A stretch of DNA of 64,000 bases, from contig JBBPSI010000079.1 of NCBI GenBank assembly GCA_038093515.1, positions 42,175 to 106,174 of the forward strand, in the 5' to 3' direction. The notes beneath the pieces are model-generated. The model ran no database searches. It worked only from the letters and a program-made list of their open reading frames with translations, and was not told where the DNA came from. This DNA comes from Butyriboletus loyo (taxonomy: Eukaryota > Basidiomycota > Agaricomycetes > Boletales > Boletaceae). Every line of letters begins with the position of its first letter. Positions within the stretch are counted from its first letter, which is position 1. This document shows, one piece after another, positions 25,086-37,331 of the stretch. Made by a program: the position numbers and the translations under genes.

Positions 25086-25830
25086 ATGTGCGGCTGCTTC
25101 GACGGTCTATTTCGACGGTTCCGCAGAAAACAATCTGGAACGAGCCAGGATAGCAGTCGTCCAGGTCAGCAGGGACGCTCAGTAGCGGTAAGTAGTGGGT
25201 CCGCCACAGCTGAAATCCCTGCGATACCTCATCGCGGCTAACGGAACGAAGATCGGCTTTCAGACACCACACGGTGATAAGCGATTTCGATTTCCAGCGG
25301 AAGTCAACATTGTCACAGTTCCGCATGCCGGTCAGGGAACGTCGGGGAAAGAGAACAGGGTGGGCATTCAACTTTCGCCTGGCGATCAGGAGAAGCTGTC
25401 GATACGAGAGGAGGCTCAGAAAGTCGTCCAGCCTTCCAACGTTGACCAGGAAACATCGAGAGAGAAGAGCGAGCCCGAAAACACCACCCGGCATACAGAG
25501 GTTGAGCAGAAGATATTGCCAGGGATTCCTGATGACATCCAGCCTTCCGACGACGATCGAGAGAACCCTCTGGTAGAGGAACAACACTCCATGCACGAGA
25601 GACAGCCAACGGCGAAGGATGGTGTTCAATCTCTGAATGTAAATCAGGAGAGACCACCATTGGAAGAGGTACAGGATGTCGTTCGGCCTCTGGACGCCAC
25701 CCAGGATGTACATCGGGAGGAACCGGAACCAACCATTCAGTACCAGGAGGGCAATCAGGAGACGTTGGAAGCAGAGACGAAGACACCAGAGGTGGTCGAA
25801 AGCGTCCAACCATCGGATGTCGATCGATAG
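25086..25830 (+). CDS. PRKK-3: module-repeat protein, first half up to an in-frame TAG
   Basis: Exon 1 (25086-25187) encodes a basic N-terminus starting MCGCFDGLFRRFRRKQ, unlike the N-termini of the other PRKK proteins. Exon 2 (25264-25830) encodes repeated ~20-residue acidic modules with DQE, REEAQ and VQPS elements. The conventional product is 222 residues, ending at TAG 25828-25830. At the same point in two other modules the codon is GAG (DDRE), and the same frame stays open to 26583, so a single substitution has probably cut the protein in half. CC-3 lies upstream and CC-4 ends convergently at 28253. The N-terminal cysteines next to a basic patch could suggest membrane association, but that is inference. 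Confidence 0.65.
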
Positions 25831-26345
25831 AGATTTCTGATAGAGAAACTCACGTCTTCTGCCAGTCAGGATTCATCGGGGAAGGAGAATGGGGTGGTCG
25901 AGGTGGGCACTAAACGTTCGCTCGTCGATCAGGAGAAGTTGTCGATACGAGAGGAGGCTCAGAAAGACATTCAGCCTTCGAATGTAGACCAAGATCCGTC
26001 TACAAAGAGCCAGCTTGAAGACACCACTCAGCGTGCAGAGGTCGAGCAGGAGATACCGCCAGGGATTCCTGATGACGTCCAACCTTCCGACGACGATCGA
26101 GAGAAACCTCTGATAGAGAAACAATACTTCACGCACGCGAGACAGCCAAGTGGGATGGATGGCGTTCAGCCTCTGGATGTCAATCAGGAAGGAGCACCAA
26201 TGGAGGAGGTACAGGATGGTATGCAGCCTCTGGGCAGCGCCCAGGAGATGGTGGGTGTACATCAGGAGGAGCTGGAATCAACCATTCAGTCTCAAGACAG
26301 CGAGCAGGAGATGTTGGAAATAGAAAGGAAGACGCCAGGGGGCAT
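25384..26345 (+). repeat. Internal tandem duplication in PRKK-3, 543-bp period
   Basis: The segment starting at GATCAGGAGAAGCTGTCGAT (25384) repeats from 25927 with a period of 543 bp (181 codons). Order and spacing of the protein modules are preserved. The copies have diverged noticeably, so the event is not very recent. Confidence 0.8.
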
Positions 26346-26583
26346 CCGGTCGTCGAATCCCAGTCAGGAGGGATCTTTGATAGAAGGACAGCATCAGAAT
26401 TCTCTCGGCATCGAACGAGTCAAACAACCGAGGAGGAAGAACAACAAAGTTTCGGATGGCACACAGCCGGCGAGCTTCGTTCAGGGAAGACAGCCGAGGA
26501 AGAAGGACAACAAAGTTTCGAATGACACGCAGCCAACGAACTTCGTTCAAGGAAGACAGCCGAGGAGGAACAAAAAGCTCTGA
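25831..26583 (+). pseudogene. PRKK-3, second half after the in-frame TAG
   Basis: The frame of PRKK-3 continues without interruption for 250 codons to the TGA at 26581. It contains the second copy of the duplicated block and then three C-terminal modules with cores KQPRRK, RQPRKK and RQPRRN, joined by SFVQG or NFVQG linkers. This is the only part of PRKK-3 with true PRKK cores. No independent promoter or good start was recognised. Without readthrough or splicing around the TAG it would not be made. Confidence 0.55.
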
Positions 26584-28252
26584 ATGGTGTTTAGTTTCTG
26601 TATGCCGATCGGGAAAGAGCTTCGCTGGCGGAGGTTTAGGATGGTGCGTCCATTCTCCAGAGGAGATTGCCGGGGAAGATAAATGAAGAGACATTGGAGC
26701 TTCGGCATCCAAGCGTTGATCGTGAGACTCTGTTATCGCAGGAGTGCCGCAGGACGTTTAGCCTCCACCGGGGGGAGGTTCAGGGTTCAGGGTGGCGATC
26801 GGCTGGAAGAGCGGCTCATGGTTGGTAATTTTATAGTGAAGAGTGGCAGGCCCTCGTGTAGGACGAACGCCCGGCGGCGGACGATATAGTATTTACTAGT
26901 GTAGGTTCGACTTGCGCTTTAGTTTTAGCTTATCAGTGCACCCTGGATCAAGATTACATTCACACGCACCAAATCAACATTTATGAGTATCATAGTGACT
27001 GAGTCATCATATAGGCCGACTTACGGAACCCTGCATCGCTCGACCGTTGCCAAGTGGTCATGCCTCAGCCGATGTGTGTGGAGAAAACTAGCAAGCACAA
27101 CCCACCGGACCTACCGACTCCCTCGGGGTAAATCGGGTGGATAACTGGATAACCGCTCCTCATCTCATGGGGACGCGATGAGTGCTGCTGTACAGGTAGG
27201 TGGGTTGCCAAGACGAAACATAATGCTCCGTGGAGGTTTGTGGTAGAATGAAAGATGGAAGTCAGAAAGGATCAGCATATATTCTCACCTTAACAGTTGG
27301 AATGGCTGCTCGAACAAGTTGTACGCGTGCTTGGCATTATCACAACCTATCCCGACCATCTATAGCGCAAAAAGATTGTAATCGTAAATGTAAGATCGGA
27401 TTGACCCTGATATGATCGTGCGGATTAATGGACTTGAAATGGCTGCCCTTTTAGCTGTTTGAATCCCCGTGTGCTCCAGAAGGAGGTAGGTCGCGTCGAC
27501 GCTTGTTGGAAGGACACGCATATAGGCACCACTTTGTTTTGATCCTCTTCTCGCTCGTGCCCTCTTCGCTGGAACGTCCAATTCGCGTACCCATGCACCC
27601 GTTTGCACCATGCACAAGATTTGGCCTACCCAACACTTGCGCAATTGATGTGCACGCCATGCATCAAGCCCGGAGAGAAGAGAGGGGTGAAGGGGAAGGT
27701 GAGTCACAAAATAAAAGATTTTGTGTTACAAAAACAAGGAATTTAGTGGGCGTTGAGAACTCGAAGTAAACTGAACGAAAGAAAAAGAAACAGCCAGAAA
27801 ACCAGAGGTGGGCTGTTGAGGTCCGATTGAAATTCAGCTTTGCCAAGAACACTGCCGCTTTTTGTGCCGAAAGTATAGACGTCATGGGGAGGTGGAAACA
27901 CTAAGGAGTATCGGTCCACATCAAATATTATCACTACAGTCTAGCGTATGAAGTATGTAAAGGGAATGAAGAAGAAATTCATTACAACGAATAGAGTATG
28001 CATGTCCGCAAAATAGTCAATATTTATACTGTGGTCTAGACCCAGGCGTGGCACCCGCGTTTCCATCTCCGCTAGACCTCGGCATGACACGGCCAGTGGT
28101 TGGCGTCACAGCTATCGCCAGGTTCAAACGTTCACAAGTTGACCCCACCATGCACTATGCGACCCCCAGTCCACGCATGACCTGTCCGCCTACTAGCTTA
28201 CCAGAGCTAGGGACACAAACGAACCACGATGCTCTGATCTGGGACGTCTTCG
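26584..28252. other. No gene seen
   Basis: This is intergenic sequence between PRKK-3 and the 3' end of CC-4. Scattered short frames occur on both strands, none with recognisable features. Confidence 0.5.
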
Positions 28253-30191
28253 CTAATCCTCCGTGTTTAAAAAGGACTCCAGCAAGACTTTCGCCTTGAG
28301 GACTGTCATCTTCTTCTTCTTCCCCCCTTCCCACAATGTTCCCACCGGTATCCGCTTTATCAACCCCAACTGAGTCGTACACAACACTGACGCCCCTTGG
28401 ACTCCAGCCTGACGATCATCCGTGTCTTCCATCTCCTTATCGTCGAACTTGTCGCCAGGTCGAACTATAAATGCCTCGAAATCGCTCGATACTACTTCAT
28501 CAAATGTCTTGTTGAGGCGTCCAGCAAGCTCGACGAGCAAGGCTATTTTCTCCTCGAATTTGGATGTAACCTCTAGTATTATATCGGATTGAGGTGTGGT
28601 GCAGCCTGCAACCACCAGGATGTCAGAAATTCCCTCGATGATCGCTTTGACGAGGGACTCTGGATGGGTGATCCAATTCTGAACGTTGTGAACGCGCGCG
28701 AGCACACGCCAACGTCCAGAAATAGCTTGCGCCTCTATTGACCGTTTTTTTTTCTTCTCGTCAGCTGGAATAAGGGACGCTCTAGAGCATTTAGTTACTC
28801 ACCCACTTTACGCAACCTCTGATATATGCCATTGATGCATGCGTTGATTCCTGCTTCGAAGGCCCAAGAGGATGCGGTCTCGCAGAGTACGGGAGCGAGG
28901 TAGGCTTGGAATGCGATTTGGAGTAACATAGGGATGTCCTCTGGCGTTTTTGTTTCCAAGGACTTCACCATAACCTGCCCTACGTAACCCGAAACTCTCT
29001 GCGCAGCGTGGATTCGTTCCTTCGTCGGGTTCGTCGTCACGTTCGTAAACTCGAAACCTTCCGCCAGGTGTTCGGCCATATACATAGTACTCTGCTGCAG
29101 TTCTGCATTCAATCTTTGGAGCGTCCGAATAACATCCGAGTCCGAGGATTTGTCCGCAGTATTGAGGAGACTATTCGAGTTCTCTAAATCTCTCGATTGC
29201 GCTTCGCAACGCTTCTGGAGCACAGCGATTTGAGAGTAGGAATCTGAGAGGTTCCGTCGAAGCCTCTCGACTTCCTCGGATTCCTTCGCCGTCCGCTCTG
29301 CGTCCTTGGCATCCGCTGACTTCAGTTGGCTGGGTTCAGTATAGGGCACAGTCGTAGAGATACCTGTCTCATCATGTAGGATGGTCTCTGTATGAGTGGG
29401 CTCATCGCAATGCGAGCTAGATGCGCCTGGCTGTGTTGTGCTCTCGCTTACGGTCGGATGCTCTATCTTGGAATCTCCACGCACAAAACGATTGATTGCG
29501 GTCTTGATGGACTGTATTGTGGTAATTGTGTTAATCGTGTTCGCCCTTGGTTTCTGTGGTTTGCTGGGTGCCCTACGCGGTGCGTCCCGTATGTCTTCCC
29601 CAGTGTCGATGTTAGCTGGGGTTGAATGAGACTATTTTTAGAGAAAGTTTGAGCACCGTTTCCATCACAAAAAAGTGCTCGTCTCTACTTTGGCAGGGGG
29701 CCTCTTGTACTGCCTTCGCCCCCTCCCCATATCCGCATCCGTGTGCCGCTCGCTATCGCTGTCTGGGGTAGTAAAGGTTACCAGTGGGGTCTTATCGACA
29801 ACGACTGGCGGGGAGGCATCTTTGTCGCTTCCTGCTGTGAGTTGGTTGGCTTGCTGGACACGGGACGACACATCCTGCTCGTTTCTCCCATAGGCGGCAT
29901 CGGATGCGTGAGAATTGGACTGTAATTACAAAATGGCAATGAGATCGCATTCTTACCCTCTGCACATGCCCTACCTCTAATTTCTCTATTTCCCCCGACT
30001 CCTGGCCCACAGGCAGGACTGGCGTTATGTTTCCTTCCACGGGCAGGGAGTTCTGCCTTTGTTTGTATCTTCGTTGTAGTAACGGCAGTCGTGGGGTGTT
30101 CAGGCTCCTAAAACGAGCTAACCTGGACCAAGGTAAAAATCGTGTATACAGAGATGTCCTGGAACACGTACATTTTCCGAGAACCAGACAT
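28253..30191 (-). CDS. CC-4: coiled-coil paralogue with family C-terminal domain
   Basis: Five exons on the minus strand (30172-30191, 29975-30107, 29689-29919, 28803-29631, 28253-28734) join in frame to 564 residues. The first exon is only 20 nt (MSGSRK plus part of a codon) and ends at a strong GTACGT donor. Residues 1-~200 are disordered and rich in S, T and P, with basic patches (RRQYKRPPAK, APRRAPSKPQKPR). A short coiled coil follows (EEVERLRRNL, LQKRCEAQS). The C-terminal domain begins NTADKSSDSDVIRTLQRLNAE and contains LLQIAFQAYLAPVL, then after a phase-1 intron AISGRWRVLARV, GISDILVVAGC and VLLESFLN. It has the fewest coiled-coil modules in the family together with CC-3. PRKK-4 lies upstream on the same strand. 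Confidence 0.75.
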
Positions 30192-31713
30192 GAGATCTCA
30201 ATTCCTTGTGAAGCTTCAAGACGGAGTCCTGTATGGGTTGGGAAACGGTATGCTTGGTCTTGACGTATTCGGGTCTTTATCATCACTGATATTGAAACGT
30301 CATTCGAATTCCAGTGATCGGGACGGAGTTAGAAGATACATGAGGCCGGCAACTCGCCAGCCATGCTCCCCCGTGGCAGCTTTCTGCTTTCCGAGTTTTT
30401 CAGGAGCACATCATTCGGGTTCCGTCGACGCATCTGTGCCAAATCTGCGGATAGGATGGAACCGAACCCGATCATCTGATAGGTTCAAGGCAAATATTTC
30501 GAATTTTCTCTGCCAGCTATCTCCATGGACTACGAAACGGACGACGATGTCACACAATGGCTTTTCTTTTCGAGAGACAGATAGTTCATGCGTGTTTTTC
30601 AATGAAAATCGACTCAGAGCCAGGGTGACTTTGCGGGTCATCGCTGTAATTGAAATTCCAGTGTAGCAGACCAATAGCAGACAACTAATTTTTCACCTCC
30701 GGGGTCCTCCCTGATCTCATTGCACACCATACATGGACGCTCGCAGCAATCCCTTGGCATGGGGACAGACGAGGGGTTAGAGTGGCGAGATTTGAATGGT
30801 ACTGCACGGCGCTGGCGCAGAGTATGACCTGCGCCGCGGTGATATGAACTTTAGCTCGAAGCGGGCACGCATTGTACACATTGTACACGGCCCACACGTC
30901 TTCCAGAATAACGCAGCCTTGATTCATCCCCCACGGTAATGAAACTCTGGGTCCTCACCTTCTAATTTTGTGGACGTGCGCTGAGCAACACGTGGATGAT
31001 GGAGCACTACTCCACTCACCTCATGTGAGACAACACCTTTGATGCCACGGGGTGCCCGAGATGAGGAATCCACTCGCAAGCGCGTGGCTTCTCGTAATGG
31101 GGAAGGTCGTCGAACGAATGGTACTGTAGTTCCGAAGCAATGCATGGCGTAGAATCCGTGCGAGTGTCGATGACAACACTACCTACCGCCCACAGTCAGA
31201 AGATGAGGAAATATACATGCGGACTTTGCATGTAGGTGGAGTCTTGGATCGTCCGTGTTTGGCACCTTTTTTTCAGAACCAGCTCTACCACACCCGGTAT
31301 TTCGCTGAAAGATACCTCTCAGAACGTCCGGTTTGAGGCTAGCGCAGTTGGTGATCATGCTCTTCGCCAGGTGACGGTGGCATGCCTTGATGAAACTACT
31401 GGCACACCAAATGGTTGTCGCCGTCAAACCCCGTGGGAACGTCACTTGTCATATCATTTACCATTCTGTATATAAGATGGTGTTGCCAGAGGTTCACTAG
31501 TGGCACTGTTCACTACACGAAAGGAGCGTGGTTAATTGCTTGGAGAAAGTCGAGTGAGAAACGAAGAACGAAACTATACATCCGTGAAATCGACTGGTTT
31601 ACTCGATGTCCACGATGCTCGAATGACGATAACACACAGTAAGTACATACTCACGTCAATGGGCTCTGGACTGTTCCAGCCTGAGGAACGGTCATGTCTC
31701 TGTCCTCCTTCTT
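30192..31713. other. No gene seen
   Basis: This lies between the start of CC-4 and the end of PRKK-4, both on the minus strand. It should contain the CC-4 promoter. No TATA box or convincing exon was recognised. Confidence 0.45.
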
Positions 31714-32171
31714 TCAAGGAACAGGTGAAAGCAGGGTATCTACACCCAACTCCTTGTTCCCCTCCTTCTTCCTTGGGAGTCTAGGCCGAACTTCCACCAC
31801 CACCTCCGCATCCACTTCCGCGTCCAGCTCTTTGTCCCCCTTCTTCTTCCTTGGTAACTGTTGCTTATATGTATGGCGAGGCTGGATGCCAGATAATTTG
31901 TCGGTCTCGGAGGGACCCTCCTCATGGTCTTCCCATTTCGATGCCGTTGTGTCCGAGGTAGTGATAGTTACCGAGCTCTGCGCCTGCGAGAGCGTTGGGG
32001 GATTCAATTCGTCCTTGGCAGCCGTCCGTGTCATGGACGGGTGAATAAGCGGATCCACACCCTCTACTCGAGTCTGATCTTTAGCTTGAGCTTGCACCTA
32101 AATCACCGGCCCCAAAGGTATCACATCAGCCTGGATAGAGTGTTCCACATTGAACCCACCTGTGCTACCAT
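31714..32171 (-). CDS. PRKK-4: short PRKK-module protein
   Basis: The main exon (31714-32097, minus) ends with two clear modules, cores QQLPRKKKGDKEL and RPRLPRKKEGNKEL, separated by an acidic AEVDAEVVVEV linker. Upstream lies a disordered stretch rich in S and T. The ATG shown at 32171 gives a tiny first exon (MVAQ) joined through a GTGGGT-to-TTTAG intron of ~60 nt. A longer first exon reaching ~32354 is also possible. No known domain is visible. The gene is 1.5 kb upstream of CC-4 on the same strand, so this pair is arranged like PRKK-2 and CC-2. Confidence 0.5.
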
Positions 32172-34918
32172 ATCCGTTGTCGTATGCTTAGACCCGAAAC
32201 CCCCAGCGGGGAAAACGGTACTCTGCGACCGCATCACACCAGGCCTCTGGAGGCCCCGAGTGATGTCCACGGCTGAGGACTGGTATGAAGCATACGGGGA
32301 GTTCCTCGCGCTTTCCAGGTCTGCACAACGTTTTCTGAGCATGGAATTGTGCATCGACCTTCGGTGGGAATATATGAGAATAAGTTGGGATGTTGTATTT
32401 CGCCAAAAAACTACATTCCATTACCTTGGACGGATATCTTACCATGTAAGCGACAGGTCTGTTGGACTATGTACTACCGGTCGCGTGCGATGTTGGTTAC
32501 GGATAATGGGACGTTGACCACGACTGCTGGATTGGTATAATAGAACTCGTTAAAACAGGAGAGCCCGATGTCTGCTTCCTGAGTCGACATTCGGACAGTG
32601 TACACCGACGACGCGAGGGAACATACCTTCCTGAGTGGTTCCGTTGCGGCTGCGATCACGTTGCAAAGTCGGATGGAGACCTTAAGTGAGCTGGGACATT
32701 AATTACTGTCTTGGTTTTATATTCGGCCCTTTTTAGACCCGGCAAACGATATAAACATGCAAAAGGTGCATGGAAAAATTTGAAAGCAAGCTGTGCGGAA
32801 CGAAGCAACGTGCATGCAAGGTGACACACTAGAGTAGTATAGGCGCTCCCGGGGACGCGACATGGTCGTCTTTATTGTGTTTCAGCTAACCTGATCATAT
32901 TAGTGGGAGAGATTCCGAGACTTGAGGATATCTTCAAGACATGCATCATGGTACTGATCAGGAGTACTTACTATACAATTCAGTGCGTTACATGATCGCC
33001 AGCCTCAGTGAGAGTCAAATTGAAACTGGGAGTCAGTTTACATAAGCAAAATACATTTAAGTTTCTACAGTGTAGTCGGCCAATGGGTCGCCGCATCGGT
33101 GAAACCGTACGGCCAGCGGTCTGTAGCAGTCTGTAGCACTCGGTTAGCATCGGAAACCAGCAGCTGTTTTACTTATGATGATTGAATTTAATCCTGTTCC
33201 TGTTCTTGTTGGGTCTTAATCCTGCCCGTTAGCTTATCGCAAGTTTTTTACACTCACACTCCAACTCTACCCGGATAATTTACTTTGTTTATACCCAAGT
33301 TGTAATTACGATGTAGTTGGTTCCCAGCGAGGAAAGATAAACATGCTGTAAAAATTAAATATTCATCAACAAATTGTGAATAATAATAATAATTAATAAT
33401 ACCATCGTGTTTTGTCGGGACTTAGTCTAAGTTTGTTTCAAACCAGTAAAAAAGATAACACACCCAAAAAACTCAGATGCAATATATTTATAGGTTTGTT
33501 CCTCATTCTGACATTTTGTCTGCCCGTACAGACTGAAATCCCTGCCAAGAAGGAAGGACCCCGGCAAACGCTCTCAAATACCCCGTAAATACAAGTGTAT
33601 ATTATCTCACTAAAAACATCCGGGCTCCATGGATGATCCCCGCTGAGGCTCAAGCGCTCATTTCTGGCTGGTGGTGGCGTAGCCACATGTACCAGCGGTG
33701 AACTTTGTGTGAATCACGATAGCATGATGTTTATGTACGGTCAATTCCCCAGTGCCCAGCGTCATGAAAGGGCTCCCCGGAATTCGCAAGTAACACGCCC
33801 TATACGCATTCCACGGAAATGACAACCCACAGATCAGCCGCAATTGAAACATGTTTCAGTGGGTTGATCTGAACTTAAGCCGTCAAGGCAATGCAAGTTC
33901 AGCGCTTTTCAGGCTTCAGAGGAATTCAGGCGCAATCCACATGTGTCAATTTCACAATAGCCCGGGTAGTCCCGCACGGTCATACGAACGACGACTGATG
34001 TCCGGCGTCGAGCCACAGATCACCATTCTCGACGTCCCTATTTTAGATATATTTCGTCGTCAACGCGTGAAGAGCCACATATAATCTTGGACAGGCGTGC
34101 GAAGACATACTGGCGAAGAACCGCGCACAACTAACAGTTGGTAGAGATAGTCGCTCCTTGATATAAGTCAGGGAATACTGGTATTCAACTCACGCGTTTA
34201 TTCTGCTTCTACCAGCCCATCTGTGGATGAAGGCGGGGATCGTATGCTATTTCAAAGTCATGTTTTGGCTGGAGTGGTGGCACTTGAGCGCTTGAGCCAC
34301 CGATCGTGGCAGGAACGCACACCCTGGGGCCCGCAGGAATTAAGGCGCCTTTTAGCTGGTTCCGCGAGCAACGTTATCTGGAACAAGGTTTCATCTTCTC
34401 CACCTCATGGCCCTCCACCATCTTTCGGTTGTCCTACTTCCATTCAGTGTTGCCCATCATGAATCTATCTGCATGATCAGTCCCAGACTCGGATGTGCCC
34501 CCTGCCCGTGCACAGATTCCTGTGCAGCCATATCGCCAAAAGGTGCGCGTGATTGTCCGACAGGTTGGGCAGAGGGGATTTGAGGACTGATCAAAAGAAC
34601 TTTCTGGAACTCCTCCCAGCGTTTTTTTTTCAAAGGACGGAATTAAAAAAAGTGACAGTGGTGAGTTTTCCAGTGACGCTTGTCTGGATCAATTGCAAAT
34701 TGTGTCAGCATGAAGCATGAAAGATAGTCATGAGATCCGGTGAATTATGAGATCTTGAGCGTTAACCACTGAGAGGTTGTGATGTAGACAGGACAGACAA
34801 ACGCTTCTCGTTCACCATCACGTACGGACTGTGAAAATTCTCGTGTTCTGTGGCACTTTTATGGCGACTAGCCTATAAACTCTCTATTGCCCACTCCCCT
34901 CTCCCAAACTAGCAAGCT
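32172..34918. other. Intergenic; 3' part is the duplicated Hsp70-like promoter
   Basis: No supported gene is present. The AT-rich stretch at about 33290-33410 includes a TAATAATAATAATTAATAATA run. The segment from about 34560 to 34918 matches 660-960 in inverted orientation, which marks the approximate outer limit of the Hsp70-like duplication. Confidence 0.55.
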
Positions 34919-37331
34919 ATGCCAGACCTCAAACCGTACGCTGGACCTACCAAACTCGTCGTGGCGTTCGATATTGGTACGACTTACAGCGGTATCTCGT
35001 ACTGTATCCTTGAACAAGGACGAGTTCCTGAGATCCTTGGAGTCACGAGGCAAGTTCTCCATTTCTTCCTATCGATCCGTCCTGAGTCACTGACTGGGCT
35101 TAGATATCCTGCCCAGCAACTAGTCGGCGGTGATGCCAAAGTACCATCTCTCTTGTACTACGACAACAGCGGTAATGTCATGGCAGCTGGTGCTGCGGTG
35201 CTCGCTGAAAGCAACGCTGAGGCGGCGATGATCGAAGGATGGACGAAGGCTGAATGGTTGGTTATTAACAACGTCGAGGCATTCGTAGAACTCACACTCA
35301 TCCATGAATCCAGGTGGAAGCTTCACCTCCGCCCGATGCATTTAGCATCTTCTATTAATCTGAAGGATGATTTACCTCCACTCCCTCCCGGAAAATCTGC
35401 TGTCGACATTCTGACAGATTTTGTCGCGTATCTCTCACAGTGCGCCAAGGACTATATTCAAGAACGCCATCTCGCATTCGCCTGGTCATCCGTTCAGAAT
35501 TCCATCGAGTATATTTTCACTCATCCCAATGGCTGGGAAGGTGTACAACAACAGCTATATCGTCAGGCGATTACGCGTGCCGGCCTTATCCCCGATACAC
35601 CTGAGGGGCAATCTCGTGTCCACATGCTAACGGAGGGTGAAGCAAGTCTTCACTTTTGCGTCTCAAACCTTCTTGGCGCGGAGACAGCCAATCAAGCTTC
35701 TCCTCGGGGAATCGTGATCATCGATGCTGGCGGTGGAACCATTGACTTGAGCGTGTTTTCAATGACGACCAACCCGATCTCCTGCGAAGAGATTGCTCCA
35801 GCTGAGTGTACGCAGCTATTTCCGACCGCTGAAGCGATACTTATTCCACCCTATCGCTTTTCAGGTCGGCTGCAGGGTTCGGTCTTTGTTACTAACCGGG
35901 CTAGGGCTCTGTTACAACGTTAGTGGCCTGTTCATTCCATTTGCGTTCCAGTGACGAACTCGAGAAACTCTGAAAATAGGAAAACTCGCAGGCTGGGCGC
36001 ACTCCAGCCCTGAGGAGATAGCTGAGTTTACACGCGAATTCGACAAATCAACAAAACACGTCATCAAGAGTGATAAAGAACCGGCTTACGTCCGGGTTGC
36101 TGGGCTTCGCACTAATAACTCGGGATACAACATCTCATTTGGGAAGCTGAAGTTGTCGGGGTAGGACTTTGTTCGATCTACGCCATCGCCACTGGCCATC
36201 TGAGTTTATATTATTCAGTGAAGACGCCACCGGCCTGTTCAATGATTCGGTCGACGCCATCATTGGCGCATTCGAGCAACAGCTACAATCTGCTACGACG
36301 CCGATTACAGTGGGTTTTGCCTTTTTCGAATCATCCGTCACATTTATCCACATTTTCAGATGGCATTCCTTGTTGGGGGTCTCTCAACGAACGACTGGCT
36401 CTGGTCTCGACTCAAGTCGTATTTCGAGGGCAAGAAAATCACCATTTGCCGTCCGGATAATCACATGTGTGTGCTTGTAGCATGCTCGCGAATTCTTCTG
36501 ACGCGTTTTCAGTAACAAGGCGGTTGCTAATGGGGCGGTTTTGTCCCACGTTGATCGTGATAATCATCTGGTCACCTCGCGAGCCGCACGCGCCACATAT
36601 GGTGTAATTTGTGCGTTGCCTGTCGATATGAACGATGAGGAACACATTCGCAGGAAGTGTCAATGGGAAGTAGATCCGACAGGCGATAGTTACGTTCCAG
36701 GTTTTTTTGAGTCGAAGCTTCGCAAGGTAGGCCTCCCACATCGAGTGGTTTGCAAGATGTTTCCATGGGGTTGATTCTTATTGAAAGGGTACTCATGTTC
36801 GCGAGGAAATGGAATTCCGGGAAACGTTTTCGCTTACGGAAAGAAATCCGAAAGACTTTGGTACACAGGCTGTGAGCCTTGTGTGCTATCGAGGCAGTTT
36901 GAACCCGAAATGGGTGGACCAAGATGAACGCGAGTTTCTTCCACTCTTTGTCTCACATTATCGTTCTGACGTGGAGCATTGCAGCGTCTTTCTTCCCATT
37001 TTGTACCATCCACGTGGATCTAAGCGCGGCTGCGAAGGACCTGGTTATGAAGAAGACGGCTTCCGGACAGGTCTTCTATGAACTGGATTACGATGTGATT
37101 GTACTGTTTGGGCTGACAGAATTTCAAGCGCACTTTGGCTGGAAGACGAGGGTAAGTCATGGAGCCATTCCCCTTGCAGCTTGCTGATGGAAGTCTGTTT
37201 CCAGGAGGGTCAACGACGGTGAGTATCCGTGAATCTGTCTTGTTGTATCGCTTAACTTGTGCCTCAGAATTCCAGCGGCGGTCACATTCGAGAGTAAATC
37301 TCTCAATGCTGTTGTCTCGCCCACCCAATAG
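34919..37331 (+). CDS. Hsp70-like (HSPA12-type) ATPase, complete
   Basis: Twelve exons (34919-35049, 35104-35256, 35314-35807, 35865-35918, 35980-36160, 36219-36309, 36360-36466, 36513-36726, 36788-36929, 36985-37151, 37205-37218, 37268-37331) sum to 1812 nt, giving 603 residues with no frame break. Actin-fold ATPase motifs are in order: FDIGTTYSGISY (phosphate 1), VIIDAGGGTIDLSVFS (phosphate 2), the FLVGGLS adenosine loop and NKAVANGAV. Two introns use GC donors (35050-35103 and 36930-36984), and exon 11 is a 14-nt microexon. An alternative acceptor at 37182 would lengthen exon 11, but the chosen one fits the family pattern (GQ-x-R before the last strand). HSPA12-type proteins lack the canonical Hsp70 substrate domain, and their function in fungi is not settled. 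It is a paralogue of the inverted copy at 1-659. Confidence 0.9.

Noticed and set aside
35050..35103. Reading straight through intron 1 of the Hsp70-like gene as coding
   Set aside because: The frame stays open by chance in the right copy only. The left copy has a different intron length, and family sequence resumes exactly at the GC-AG borders.
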